Made by a program: the position numbers and the translations under genes. Under the pieces are notes generated by a model. It was not told where the DNA came from. It saw only the letters and a program-made list of their open reading frames with translations, and did not search any database. 5,716 bases of DNA from Acidobacteriota bacterium (GTDB taxonomy: Bacteria > Acidobacteriota > Terriglobia > Terriglobales > Acidobacteriaceae), in contig QIAS01000304.1 of NCBI GenBank assembly GCA_003225615.1, forward strand, positions 6,928 to 12,643. The letters run 5' to 3'. Of this stretch, positions 1-5,105 are shown one piece after another (positions within the stretch are counted from its first letter, which is position 1; each line of letters opens with the position of its first letter).

Positions 1-1059
1 GGCAACGCGCAGTCCGATGAGCCTAGGAAGCTCTCAAAAGGCGATGTTGCACTCCTGCAGTTCGCGCTGTGGGCTGAAACTGTCGAGGCTGACCTGTGGA
101 CCCAGTATGCAGAACTTGGAGGAGTCGGTCCTTCGGGCGGGGGAGCAGCGCAAGCCCAAGAAGAATTCCAAGGTTTCATCGGAGGAAATCCAGCCTACAC
201 CCTCGCGCTGCAAAACCTGGACGGCGACATGCCGCAGTACATAACGGACAACACAGATGATGAACTGAGCCACACCGCCTTCCTTCAGGCTTTCTTGAGG
301 TCCAGAGGAGAGGAACCAGTCAATCTTGAACCATTCCGAAATCTGCGCAGCAGCAAGGCAACTGGGGCCAGGCAAATCAAGCGGCTTACTAACCTCATGG
401 ATCTCAACGTGGACCTCAGTTGGTATACCCGCTATCGCAGTGGGAAAAACCCAGATCTCGGCACGGTGTTCAAAGGACCATTTGTCATTAAGAACCAACC
501 CGCGATTCCGCTGGATGATACGGACACGCCCCCAACCACCAATCCAACAGTCCCCATTGCAGGCCGGGACGCCAACCGCATACAGGCCATTGCCAACACC
601 GCGGGGTTTCACTTTGCATTCATCGAACAGGGTGGTGCGAGTCTGTATCCGACACTGGCATTCAAGGCAACCGATCCGACAGTACTACGGATTCTGGTGA
701 GCATCGGCGGTGTGGAGATCGATCATTTTGGCCTCTGGCACGACAAGGGTGCTAACGCCGTGTCTCAGCCGCTCGCCGGTGTGCTGGATCCTGTTACTGG
801 GTTAAGTTTTCCGGATCTCAACCACCCTGCCACGGAGCTTACGCAGACCAACAAAATCCTGCCGGAGCCATGCAACTTTATCAGCAAGAACCTGCCTCGG
901 TGTTCGGTGATCCGACCGACATCAACGCAACTTGCCGGGGCGGTTGCGACTGTGAAGGCCTTTGTGGACGACGGATTATTCACCGGTCAACCGGCAGCGT
1001 TTCTTCAATTGTCGATGGAGCTGGCGGTCGCAGCCGACTCGGTGCAGCGTAAATTTTAA
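1..1059 (+). CDS. Ferritin-like diiron domain protein, N-terminus cut by window edge
   Basis: The frame is open from base 1 to the TAA at 1057-1059, giving 352 visible residues; the true start lies to the left. It reads as a four-helix ferritin-like protein of the type grouped with desiccation-related and Ferritin_2 proteins. The visible ligand pattern is complete: helix A has E26 and E29 (ALWAETVEADLW), helix B has E88-L-S-H91, helix C has E209 (FAFIEQGG) and helix D has E239-I-D-H242. E, ExxH, E, ExxH is the classic carboxylate-bridged diiron set, so iron binding or oxidation is likely, but the substrate is unknown. A long insertion (about residues 105-195) separates helices B and C and contains LNVDLSWYTRYRSG, which I recall from acidobacterial members. 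The tail has two cysteines, 17 bases of codons short of any known motif (PEPCNF and PRCSVI). An export signal would lie outside the window. An inner ATG at 229 would delete helix A and is not the real start. Confidence 0.85.
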   Translation, partial: GNAQSDEPRKLSKGDVALLQFALWAETVEADLWTQYAELGGVGPSGGGAAQAQEEFQGFIGGNPAYTLALQNLDGDMPQYITDNTDDELSHTAFLQAFLRSRGEEPVNLEPFRNLRSSKATGARQIKRLTNLMDLNVDLSWYTRYRSGKNPDLGTVFKGPFVIKNQPAIPLDDTDTPPTTNPTVPIAGRDANRIQAIANTAGFHFAFIEQGGASLYPTLAFKATDPTVLRILVSIGGVEIDHFGLWHDKGANAVSQPLAGVLDPVTGLSFPDLNHPATELTQTNKILPEPCNFISKNLPRCSVIRPTSTQLAGAVATVKAFVDDGLFTGQPAAFLQLSMELAVAADSVQRKF

Positions 1060-1095
1060 CTTGTGGTATTGCGAGTGTCCTCCCCCGTCTAACCC

Positions 1096-1140
1096 GCGGG
1101 TGCTGTGGTCAACCCTATGAACCACGGCACCCGCACTTTT
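1096..1140 (+). terminator. Rho-independent terminator after the ferritin-like gene
   Basis: GCGGGTGCTGTGGT (1096-1109) pairs with ACCACGGCACCCGC (1121-1134) over 14 bp, with one G-T wobble, around an 11-base loop, and is followed by ACTTTT. The stem is long and GC-rich but the T run is only four bases. It sits 36 bases past the stop codon and 36 bases before the tatA start, so it separates the two transcripts or, if a promoter lies further upstream, acts as an attenuator for tatAB. Confidence 0.8.
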
Positions 1141-1159
1141 CGATGACTTAATGTCATCG
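1141..1159. promoter_or_regulatory. Perfect inverted repeat in the tatA leader
   Basis: CGATGAC (1141-1147) and GTCATCG (1153-1159) are perfect 7-bp inverted arms around TTAAT. The element begins directly after the terminator T run and ends six bases before the tatA Shine-Dalgarno sequence. It could be an operator bound by a dimeric regulator or a small leader-RNA hairpin. The function is inferred only from symmetry and position. Confidence 0.4.
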
Positions 1160-1176
1160 CGCTTCAAGGAGAACTT

Positions 1177-1371
1177 ATGTTTGAAGGATTGTTCCAACCT
1201 ATGCATCTGCTGGTTATCTTCGGAATTGCTCTGCTCGTGTTCGGACCGAAAAAGCTTCCGGAACTCGGCAAAGGAATTGGCGAGGGTATTCGAGGTTTCA
1301 AGTCGGCAATGAAAGCTGACGAAGACAAGGCGTCCGACACTAAAACACTCACTGCGGGCGACCAAAGCTGA
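1177..1371 (+). CDS. tatA: Twin-arginine translocase subunit TatA
   Basis: A 64-residue protein with the standard TatA layout: a short periplasmic N-tail with a polar residue (Q7) before the membrane helix, a single transmembrane segment (about residues 9-21), the FGP hinge (22-24), then an amphipathic, glycine-containing helix starting KKLPELGKGIGEGIRGF (25-41) and a charged, disordered tail. TatA oligomers form the membrane-spanning path for folded proteins that carry twin-arginine signals, once TatBC has bound the substrate. The start is fixed by AAGGAG at 1166-1171, five bases before the ATG. It is somewhat shorter than proteobacterial TatA (about 80-90 residues), which is common outside that group. 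Its stop is 14 bases before the tatB-like start, so the two are surely cotranscribed. Confidence 0.93.
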   Translation: MFEGLFQPMHLLVIFGIALLVFGPKKLPELGKGIGEGIRGFKSAMKADEDKASDTKTLTAGDQS

Positions 1372-1385
1372 CTAGAGGATAAAAC

Positions 1386-1688
1386 GTGGCTTTTGGCACA
1401 GAACTACCGGTTTTGGTCATGCTCGGATTTGTGGTGCTAGGCCCGAAGCGCCTGCACACTGTGTTGCGACATGTGGCACGGGCGAAAGCTGAATTTCAGA
1501 ATGCGAGCGGCGCCGTCAGATCTCAGCTTACGGCAGAACTCGAGAATGTGCCTCAAGCCGGGGAAAACCGTGATGAAGCCCAACGGGCCGGAAAGACCTT
1601 TGACGGAGAACCCGAAGCACGAAGCGGAATTTCTCCCCGCGCAAAAAGATCGCTAAGTCGAACACCAGGTCACAATCCTGTTCTCTGA
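1386..1688 (+). CDS. tatB: TatB-like Sec-independent translocase subunit
   Basis: A 100-residue TatA/B-family protein starting at GTG 1386, with GAGGA at 1375-1379 placed six bases ahead. It shows an acidic residue before the membrane helix (E6, typical of TatB), a very short hydrophobic stretch (about residues 7-18), the LGPKRL hinge (18-23), and a basic then acidic amphipathic helix (about 24-53) running into a polar tail. TatB partners TatC in recognising twin-arginine signal peptides. I call it TatB rather than a second TatA because of E6, LGP in place of FGP, and the longer charged helix and tail. The two families intergrade, so the distinction is less certain than the family. No tatC follows; the partner must be encoded elsewhere. 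No clear terminator is visible after the TGA. Confidence 0.83.
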   Translation: MAFGTELPVLVMLGFVVLGPKRLHTVLRHVARAKAEFQNASGAVRSQLTAELENVPQAGENRDEAQRAGKTFDGEPEARSGISPRAKRSLSRTPGHNPVL

Positions 1689-1906
1689 CCGCGATACTCT
1701 ACACAGCTATCATCACAACCGGTTCAGGAGCGCCCCCTTCAATTGATCCACAGCTCTTACCCGCCTTTCTTACAGTCCTCTAGGTCGAATCTAGCGAAGT
1801 CATATGCGGATTCTCTGGAACAATCTACCTGCACGCTGTTCTAGTATTAGAGTAGACTTTGCGTCGAGAGAGCTGCGTCTTTTCAGGGTCCCGAGGGCAG
1901 AGTCCG

Positions 1907-2590
1907 ATGAAACCGTGCATCCAGGCGATTGCGTTCGACGCGTACGGTACCCTATTCGACGTGCACTCCGTGATCACACTTTGCAGCCGCAAGTTCCCGG
2001 GCGAAGGCGCTGAACTGAGCAAACTATGGCGCGCCAAGCAGCTGGAGTACACCTGGCTCCGCAGCCTCATGGGGCAGTATGAAGACTTTTGGGCGGTGAC
2101 CGAGTCGGCACTGATATTTGCCTGCCATAGTCTGAGCCTGGCTTGCCCTACCGAGATCCGCAGAGAGTTGATGTCATCTTATCTGCACCTCGATACTTTT
2201 CCTGAGGTGAACTCGGCATTGGGTAAGCTGTCGCAGTATAAGTTGGGTATCTTGTCGAATGGCTCGCCCAAAATGCTTGCTGCCGTAGTTGCAAACACCG
2301 GCCTGAAGGGCGTTTTCACTGACGTGATCAGTGCTGAAGAAGTGAAGATCTACAAGTCGAGCCCACGCGTCTATGGCTTGGCTTCGCAGCACATGGGCGT
2401 TCCCGACGACGCGATCGCGTTCGTTTCGTCGAACTTCTGGGACATCGCAGGCGCTAAGTGCTTCGGGCTTTGGACGTGTTGGGTGAACCGCGGCAACCTC
2501 CCTGAAGATGATCTAGGAGTGAGGCCTGACGTCACGGTGGATACGCTGGATGGGCTCGTCACTGTTCTGGGCGCAACGCCACTCCCGTAA
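1907..2590 (+). CDS. HAD-superfamily (S)-2-haloacid dehalogenase (type II)
   Basis: A 227-residue cytoplasmic hydrolase that matches L-2-haloacid dehalogenase length and motifs throughout. Motif I is FDAYGTLFD, with nucleophile D11 and T15. The cap helix WRAKQLEYTWLR supplies R42, the halide/carboxylate-contacting arginine. Motif II is LSNGSP (S117, N118). Motif III is YKSSPRVY (K150, Y156). Motif IV is FVSSNFWD (S174, N176, D179). Characterised relatives hydrolyse (S)-2-haloacids such as 2-chloropropionate to (R)-2-hydroxyacids through an aspartyl ester; the physiological substrate here is unknown. I chose ATG 1907, preceded by GAGGG (1893-1897), over an in-frame TTG at 1859, because motif I then falls at the usual distance from the N-terminus and the 16 extra residues look non-conserved. 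F177 occupies a site that is usually small (Ala or Gly). Confidence 0.9.
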   Translation: MKPCIQAIAFDAYGTLFDVHSVITLCSRKFPGEGAELSKLWRAKQLEYTWLRSLMGQYEDFWAVTESALIFACHSLSLACPTEIRRELMSSYLHLDTFPEVNSALGKLSQYKLGILSNGSPKMLAAVVANTGLKGVFTDVISAEEVKIYKSSPRVYGLASQHMGVPDDAIAFVSSNFWDIAGAKCFGLWTCWVNRGNLPEDDLGVRPDVTVDTLDGLVTVLGATPLP

Positions 2591-2618
2591 AACACTAGTC
2601 CGAGTAAGATATGGTGCT

Positions 2619-2652
2619 AAAAAAACCGCCATGCCGGCGTCCGACATGGCGG
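2619..2652 (-). terminator. Rho-independent terminator of the secreted-protein gene
   Basis: On the minus strand CCGCCATG (2652-2645) and CATGGCGG (2633-2626) form an 8-bp stem. The 11-base loop can pair three further bases (2635-2637 with 2641-2643). Seven T residues follow directly (2625-2619). It lies 28 bases past the minus-strand stop at 2681. On the plus strand the hairpin has no T run after it, so it would serve the convergent dehalogenase gene poorly. Confidence 0.9.
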
Positions 2653-2680
2653 GGATCTTCAAAGCTAAAGTGGCCTTTGG

Positions 2681-4123
2681 TCAGTCTAGCCGCTGGACGA
2701 TCGGGCAGTTGATAGAGAAGCCCGCGCTCCCAAACGCCGCTCCGCCGGGCCCGGTGAGCAAGCCATCCCGGACAAAGTTGAGGATCTGGAACTCTTCCCG
2801 CACTTGGCCACGGAATCCCTGGTCGATCGCACTCTGGGTCCATTCGAACAACTGCGCATCCCAGTTCGGGCTGTAGTCTAGGGCGATGGTTGGTATTCCA
2901 CCCAGAACATTATTAGGCCTGAAGCTGTCAGCGAGATCAGCCGACAAACCTTGCCGTTGTGGATTGTTGCAGCCGCCCTCCTCCGCTCCATTGGTAGCGA
3001 TGAAGATGCGCTCGACGGGACTAGCGAAGCTGTCGTCGTGACCTAAAAGGAGCTTTTGCGCCAGCGGTGCGAAAGTATTGTGTTCAATGGCCGCTCCCAA
3101 GGGAATGCTTGTGTCCATTGAGATGTACCACACGGGACGCCCGAAGCTGAAGCCGTTGATCAGATTAATGGTGACCGTCATATTAATAGGATCGATCGCC
3201 ACAACCTCATCATGCACTTTGGAATAGTCCACGTTACCGTTGGGGAAATTTATCTCGGCCGCGTCTACGCCGAACGCGACCATGGGTGCGTTATATATAA
3301 CATCTCCGGCATTGATGAGTCGCACCAGGGGACCATAGTTCGCATCGCCGATTGCGCCTGGACGAGCGAACTTTGGAGGAAATTCTTGACCAGGGGGTCC
3401 AGAAATGATCTCGCGGGTGGGCGCAAAATTTACCGTACCTGCGTTGAATGCGATATTTCCTGCCGCATCCAGATTTCCCGTCCTGGCAGCAAGCGAGGAG
3501 AATTGCAGCTTAGTGGAGAAATTTAATCCCAGCTCAGCGGCTACATTGGAGTCACTGACATCGGTCAAGATATACCAGATGTTTTTATTGGTGCCGGCGA
3601 GCCTTCCCTTATAGAGCGGCAGAGTTATGGTCCCATGAGCTGCATCCACGGTGCCGGATTTCAACAATTGAACCGGCCCGACGAGGCTCTGATTGACTTC
3701 GGAGGGAGACGGCCCGAAATATGAGAGAGGGACAGTGGCGCCAACGGAGGGTGGCGCGGGAAATAGGTCGCAACCGGGGCCGGGCCCAATTGGACCTGGG
3801 CCAGGGCCCTGCTCGGAATTAAAAGTAGTAGTGGTTACCGTTGTAGCTGCTGCGAGCTGGAAGCCGCTTGGTGTCGCTGGGGCCGGGCGCTTAACTCGAG
3901 CGTGCATGGCTCGGACCTCTGGCGATAACGCATGAGTAAGGTAACCCTGCGTTGTCAGGCTTTGAGGCCCTGATTGCCCAGCCGCAGAATAAGTGAGCAA
4001 ACTACCGGCAACGAAAATTGTGAGAGCAGCGGTGAATGGCCTGCTCGCGGGGGAGCGTAATGACGTACTTTGGTTAGCTTTTCTTCCACACTTCGACAAA
4101 AACGTGCAAATTACTCCTTGCAT
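2681..4123 (-). CDS. Secreted protein of unknown function with duplicated WYI-x-x-D-x-S motif
   Basis: A 480-residue protein whose function I do not recognise. It has a long basic N-region (about 29 residues: K11, R14, K15, R23, R28), a hydrophobic core (about 30-46) and a plausible signal peptidase site near YSAAGQS (45-51). The start is supported by AGGAG at 4131-4135, seven bases before the ATG. A Thr-rich, then Gly-Pro-rich linker (about 92-117) leads to the mature domain. Two similar segments, LPLYKG...NIWYILTDVSD (165-206) and INLINGF...PVWYISMDTS (316-357), each end in a F-x-x-x-(x-x-)KL stretch and suggest an internal duplication. Conserved-looking features near the end are NPQRQGL (387-393), YSPNWDAQ (417-424) and a terminal NCPIV (472-476). 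I recall similar uncharacterised secreted proteins in soil bacteria. Cysteines at 118, 385 and 473 could form a disulfide after export. An AraC-type gene lies 105 bases upstream on the same strand. Confidence 0.85.
   Translation of the reverse strand: MQGVICTFLSKCGRKANQSTSLRSPASRPFTAALTIFVAGSLLTYSAAGQSGPQSLTTQGYLTHALSPEVRAMHARVKRPAPATPSGFQLAAATTVTTTTFNSEQGPGPGPIGPGPGCDLFPAPPSVGATVPLSYFGPSPSEVNQSLVGPVQLLKSGTVDAAHGTITLPLYKGRLAGTNKNIWYILTDVSDSNVAAELGLNFSTKLQFSSLAARTGNLDAAGNIAFNAGTVNFAPTREIISGPPGQEFPPKFARPGAIGDANYGPLVRLINAGDVIYNAPMVAFGVDAAEINFPNGNVDYSKVHDEVVAIDPINMTVTINLINGFSFGRPVWYISMDTSIPLGAAIEHNTFAPLAQKLLLGHDDSFASPVERIFIATNGAEEGGCNNPQRQGLSADLADSFRPNNVLGGIPTIALDYSPNWDAQLFEWTQSAIDQGFRGQVREEFQILNFVRDGLLTGPGGAAFGSAGFSINCPIVQRLD
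3053..3178 (-). repeat. Second copy of internal protein duplication (residues 316-357)
   Basis: Encodes TVTINLINGF, then VWYISMDTS, then GAAIEHNTFAPLAQKL. It matches the segment at residues 165-206, about 150 residues earlier, in the order of its motif elements. The two copies probably represent equivalent strands and helices of a two-lobed fold. Confidence 0.6.
3506..3631 (-). repeat. First copy of internal protein duplication (residues 165-206)
   Basis: Encodes TITLPLYKG, then IWYILTDVSD, then AAELGLNFSTKL. It aligns with residues 316-357 of the same protein: hydrophobic strand, short turn, (I/V)WYI, Asp, Ser, an Ala-rich helix, Asn-x-Phe or Asn-Thr-Phe, and a final Lys-Leu. The similarity is at protein level, not DNA level, so the duplication is old. 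Confidence 0.6.
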
Positions 4124-4147
4124 TACTTATCTCCTGTTTTCATAAGT
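4123..4147 (-). promoter_or_regulatory. Small hairpin and possible six-codon leader ORF at the start of the secreted-protein gene
   Basis: On the minus strand ACTTAT (4147-4142) and ATAAGT (4130-4125) are perfect 6-bp inverted arms. The 11-base loop between them holds the AGGAG ribosome-binding site, and the start codon follows one base later. The same stretch reads as a mini-ORF: ATG at 4143-4141, five further codons (peptide MKTGDK), then TAA at 4125-4123, which shares one base with the ATG of the secreted-protein gene (TAATG). A weak AAGG lies 11 bases before the mini-ORF. Both readings could be chance, because the stem is AT-rich and short. Confidence 0.3.
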
Positions 4148-4228
4148 GGTGCTGCCTTACGACCAGCACGGTGCAGATGGGATACGCCAGCAACTGGAAA
4201 GCTACAAGGTAAGAGGTGGCGGAATGTG

Positions 4229-4582
4229 CTATTTGGGAGCGGAGTGTGTAGCGCTCTTATCGTCCGTTAGACGTTTTCGGAATTCTGTTGGCGTGAGACC
4301 GCAAAATTTCTTAAATTCACGACTGAAGTGGCTGCGGTCGACATCGCCAAGCTTCGCTCGAATCTCTTTTACGCTCAAGAAGGTTTCCGACAACATTCTC
4401 TGTGCCTCTCGCATTCTCAATGCCCCAATGTAATCCGACGGCGACTGGGACATTTCAATCTTGAAGAGATGACAGAAGCGCCAACGAGATATATTCACAA
4501 AGCGCGCTAAGTCGCCAACCGAGGTGCGCGTGCACACATTGGCATGTAAATGATCAAGAGCGACTCGTATTCGGCGGTCCAT
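4229..4582 (-). CDS. Stand-alone AraC/XylS-family DNA-binding regulator
   Basis: A 117-residue protein made almost entirely of the AraC-type double helix-turn-helix. The first HTH is about residues 21-42 (SVGDLARFVNISRWRFCHLF) and the linker helix carries YIGALRMREAQRML. The second HTH is about 70-92 (SVKEIRAKLGDVDRSHFSRE), ending in the family signature FKKFCGLTPTEFRK (90-103). There is no ligand-binding or dimerisation domain, so it resembles MarA and SoxS in size (about 105-130 residues) rather than a full AraC protein (about 280-300). The frame closes at a stop (4609-4607) only eight codons before the ATG, with no other start codon between, so nothing is missing from this reading. No good Shine-Dalgarno sequence is visible. 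It lies between the cupredoxin gene (97 bases upstream) and the secreted-protein gene (105 bases downstream), which makes it a candidate regulator of either. Confidence 0.9.
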   Translation of the reverse strand: MDRRIRVALDHLHANVCTRTSVGDLARFVNISRWRFCHLFKIEMSQSPSDYIGALRMREAQRMLSETFLSVKEIRAKLGDVDRSHFSREFKKFCGLTPTEFRKRLTDDKSATHSAPK

Positions 4583-4601
4583 TTGGGATGACGACTTCGC
4601 A

Positions 4602-4613
4602 GAACTTCAGTTC
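4602..4613. promoter_or_regulatory. Short palindrome upstream of the AraC-type gene
   Basis: GAACT and AGTTC are perfect 5-bp inverted arms around two bases, ending 20 bases before the regulator's start codon. The position would suit an operator or 5' leader element. AraC proteins usually bind asymmetric or direct-repeat sites, so autoregulation through this palindrome is doubtful. An element this short occurs by chance often. Confidence 0.2.
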
Positions 4614-4631
4614 GTGATTACCAGGGGAACC

Positions 4632-4655
4632 ATGGCGGCTAAAGTGAGCCTCCAT
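4632..4655 (-). other. Hairpin after the cupredoxin gene, possible weak terminator
   Basis: ATGGCGGCT (4632-4640) and AGCCTCCAT (4647-4655) pair over nine positions with one mismatch around a six-base loop. On the minus strand it begins 24 bases past the cupredoxin stop. The following bases (GGTTCCCC) are not a T run, so it is not a standard intrinsic terminator. It may stabilise the 3' end of the cupredoxin mRNA or weakly separate it from the AraC-type gene. Confidence 0.35.
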
Positions 4656-4679
4656 ACCACGCGATGTCTGTCGAAACTG

Positions 4680-5036
4680 TCACTTCACCACGATTGTGCC
4701 GGTCATCTTCGGGTGAACTGAGCAAAAGTAGGGATACGTACCCGCCTTCGTAAATGTGTAGGAGAAAGTTTCGTCCGTGTCCCGTACTTTGGACTTGAAC
4801 ACACCCTCCGTGCTAACCACCGTGTGGGGGATATCATCGCGGTTGGTCCAGGTAACTGTCGCGCCGACGGGTACCGTGACCGTCTGCGGCCCAAAACTAA
4901 AATTATCAATCTTCACCTCGGCGGCCACCCCTGAAGATTGATCAGCCGCGGTGACTGTCGTGGATCCCGCCAGCCCCAGTACCGCAATCATTACTGGCGC
5001 CAGTAAACCCACAAACCATGCATTGTGTCTCGTCAT
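4680..5036 (-). CDS. Exported cupredoxin (amicyanin/plastocyanin-like type 1 copper protein)
   Basis: A 118-residue blue-copper protein. Residues 1-30 form a signal peptide: basic start (R3, H4), hydrophobic core (about 7-24) and a VTA-A cleavage site near residues 28-31. The mature single cupredoxin domain has VKIDNFSFGP and VTVPVGATVTWTNRD, then H71 in DIPHTVV, and the copper loop C105-S-V-H108-P-K-M111. The His, Cys, His, Met ligand set is complete. The short C-x2-H-x2-M loop is that of amicyanin, and the protein ends in the usual GTIVVK strand. It probably carries electrons in the periplasm or binds copper; the redox partner is unknown. The start is supported by the purine-rich AAGGAAGGAAA (5054-5044) about seven bases ahead of the ATG. 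It lies 69 bases after the phosphoesterase gene with no terminator seen between, so the two probably form one transcript. Confidence 0.92.
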   Translation of the reverse strand: MTRHNAWFVGLLAPVMIAVLGLAGSTTVTAADQSSGVAAEVKIDNFSFGPQTVTVPVGATVTWTNRDDIPHTVVSTEGVFKSKVRDTDETFSYTFTKAGTYPYFCSVHPKMTGTIVVK

Positions 5037-5105
5037 TGTTCTATTTCCTTCCTTGCGTTGATCTTCTTGCTTCAGCTGCTTTGTCTGAGCCGGATCCTTG
5101 GGCTT

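Noticed and set aside
34..612. A 192-codon minus-strand open frame
   Set aside because: It runs antisense to the ferritin-like gene, whose plus-strand frame carries the diiron motifs. The minus-strand translation shows no recognisable domain.
1859..1906. TTG-initiated N-terminal extension of the dehalogenase
   Set aside because: It adds 16 residues before the conserved N-terminal strand and nucleophile motif. ATG 1907 has a plausible ribosome-binding site and gives the usual family length.
1689..1906. Possible small gene or RNA in the gap between the tatB-like gene and the dehalogenase
   Set aside because: Only short, weak repeats (CTAG pairs, a 4-bp TCTA/TAGA hairpin) and a poor -10-like TAGTAT at 1842-1847 are seen, with no matching -35. 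Nothing is strong enough to call.
10..1910. Identical 10-mer AGTCCGATGA at 10-19 and 1901-1910
   Set aside because: One copy is inside coding sequence and the other spans a start codon; there is no extended similarity, so it is most likely chance.
2626..2652. The convergent hairpin as a terminator for the dehalogenase as well
   Set aside because: On the plus strand the stem is followed by GGATCTTC with no T run, so it is a good terminator only for the minus strand.
3693..3935. A plus-strand frame encoding its own Gly-Pro-rich run opposite the secreted-protein gene
   Set aside because: GGN-CCN repeats read as Gly-Pro on both strands, so the run is a mirror of the real linker at residues 106-117 of the minus-strand protein.
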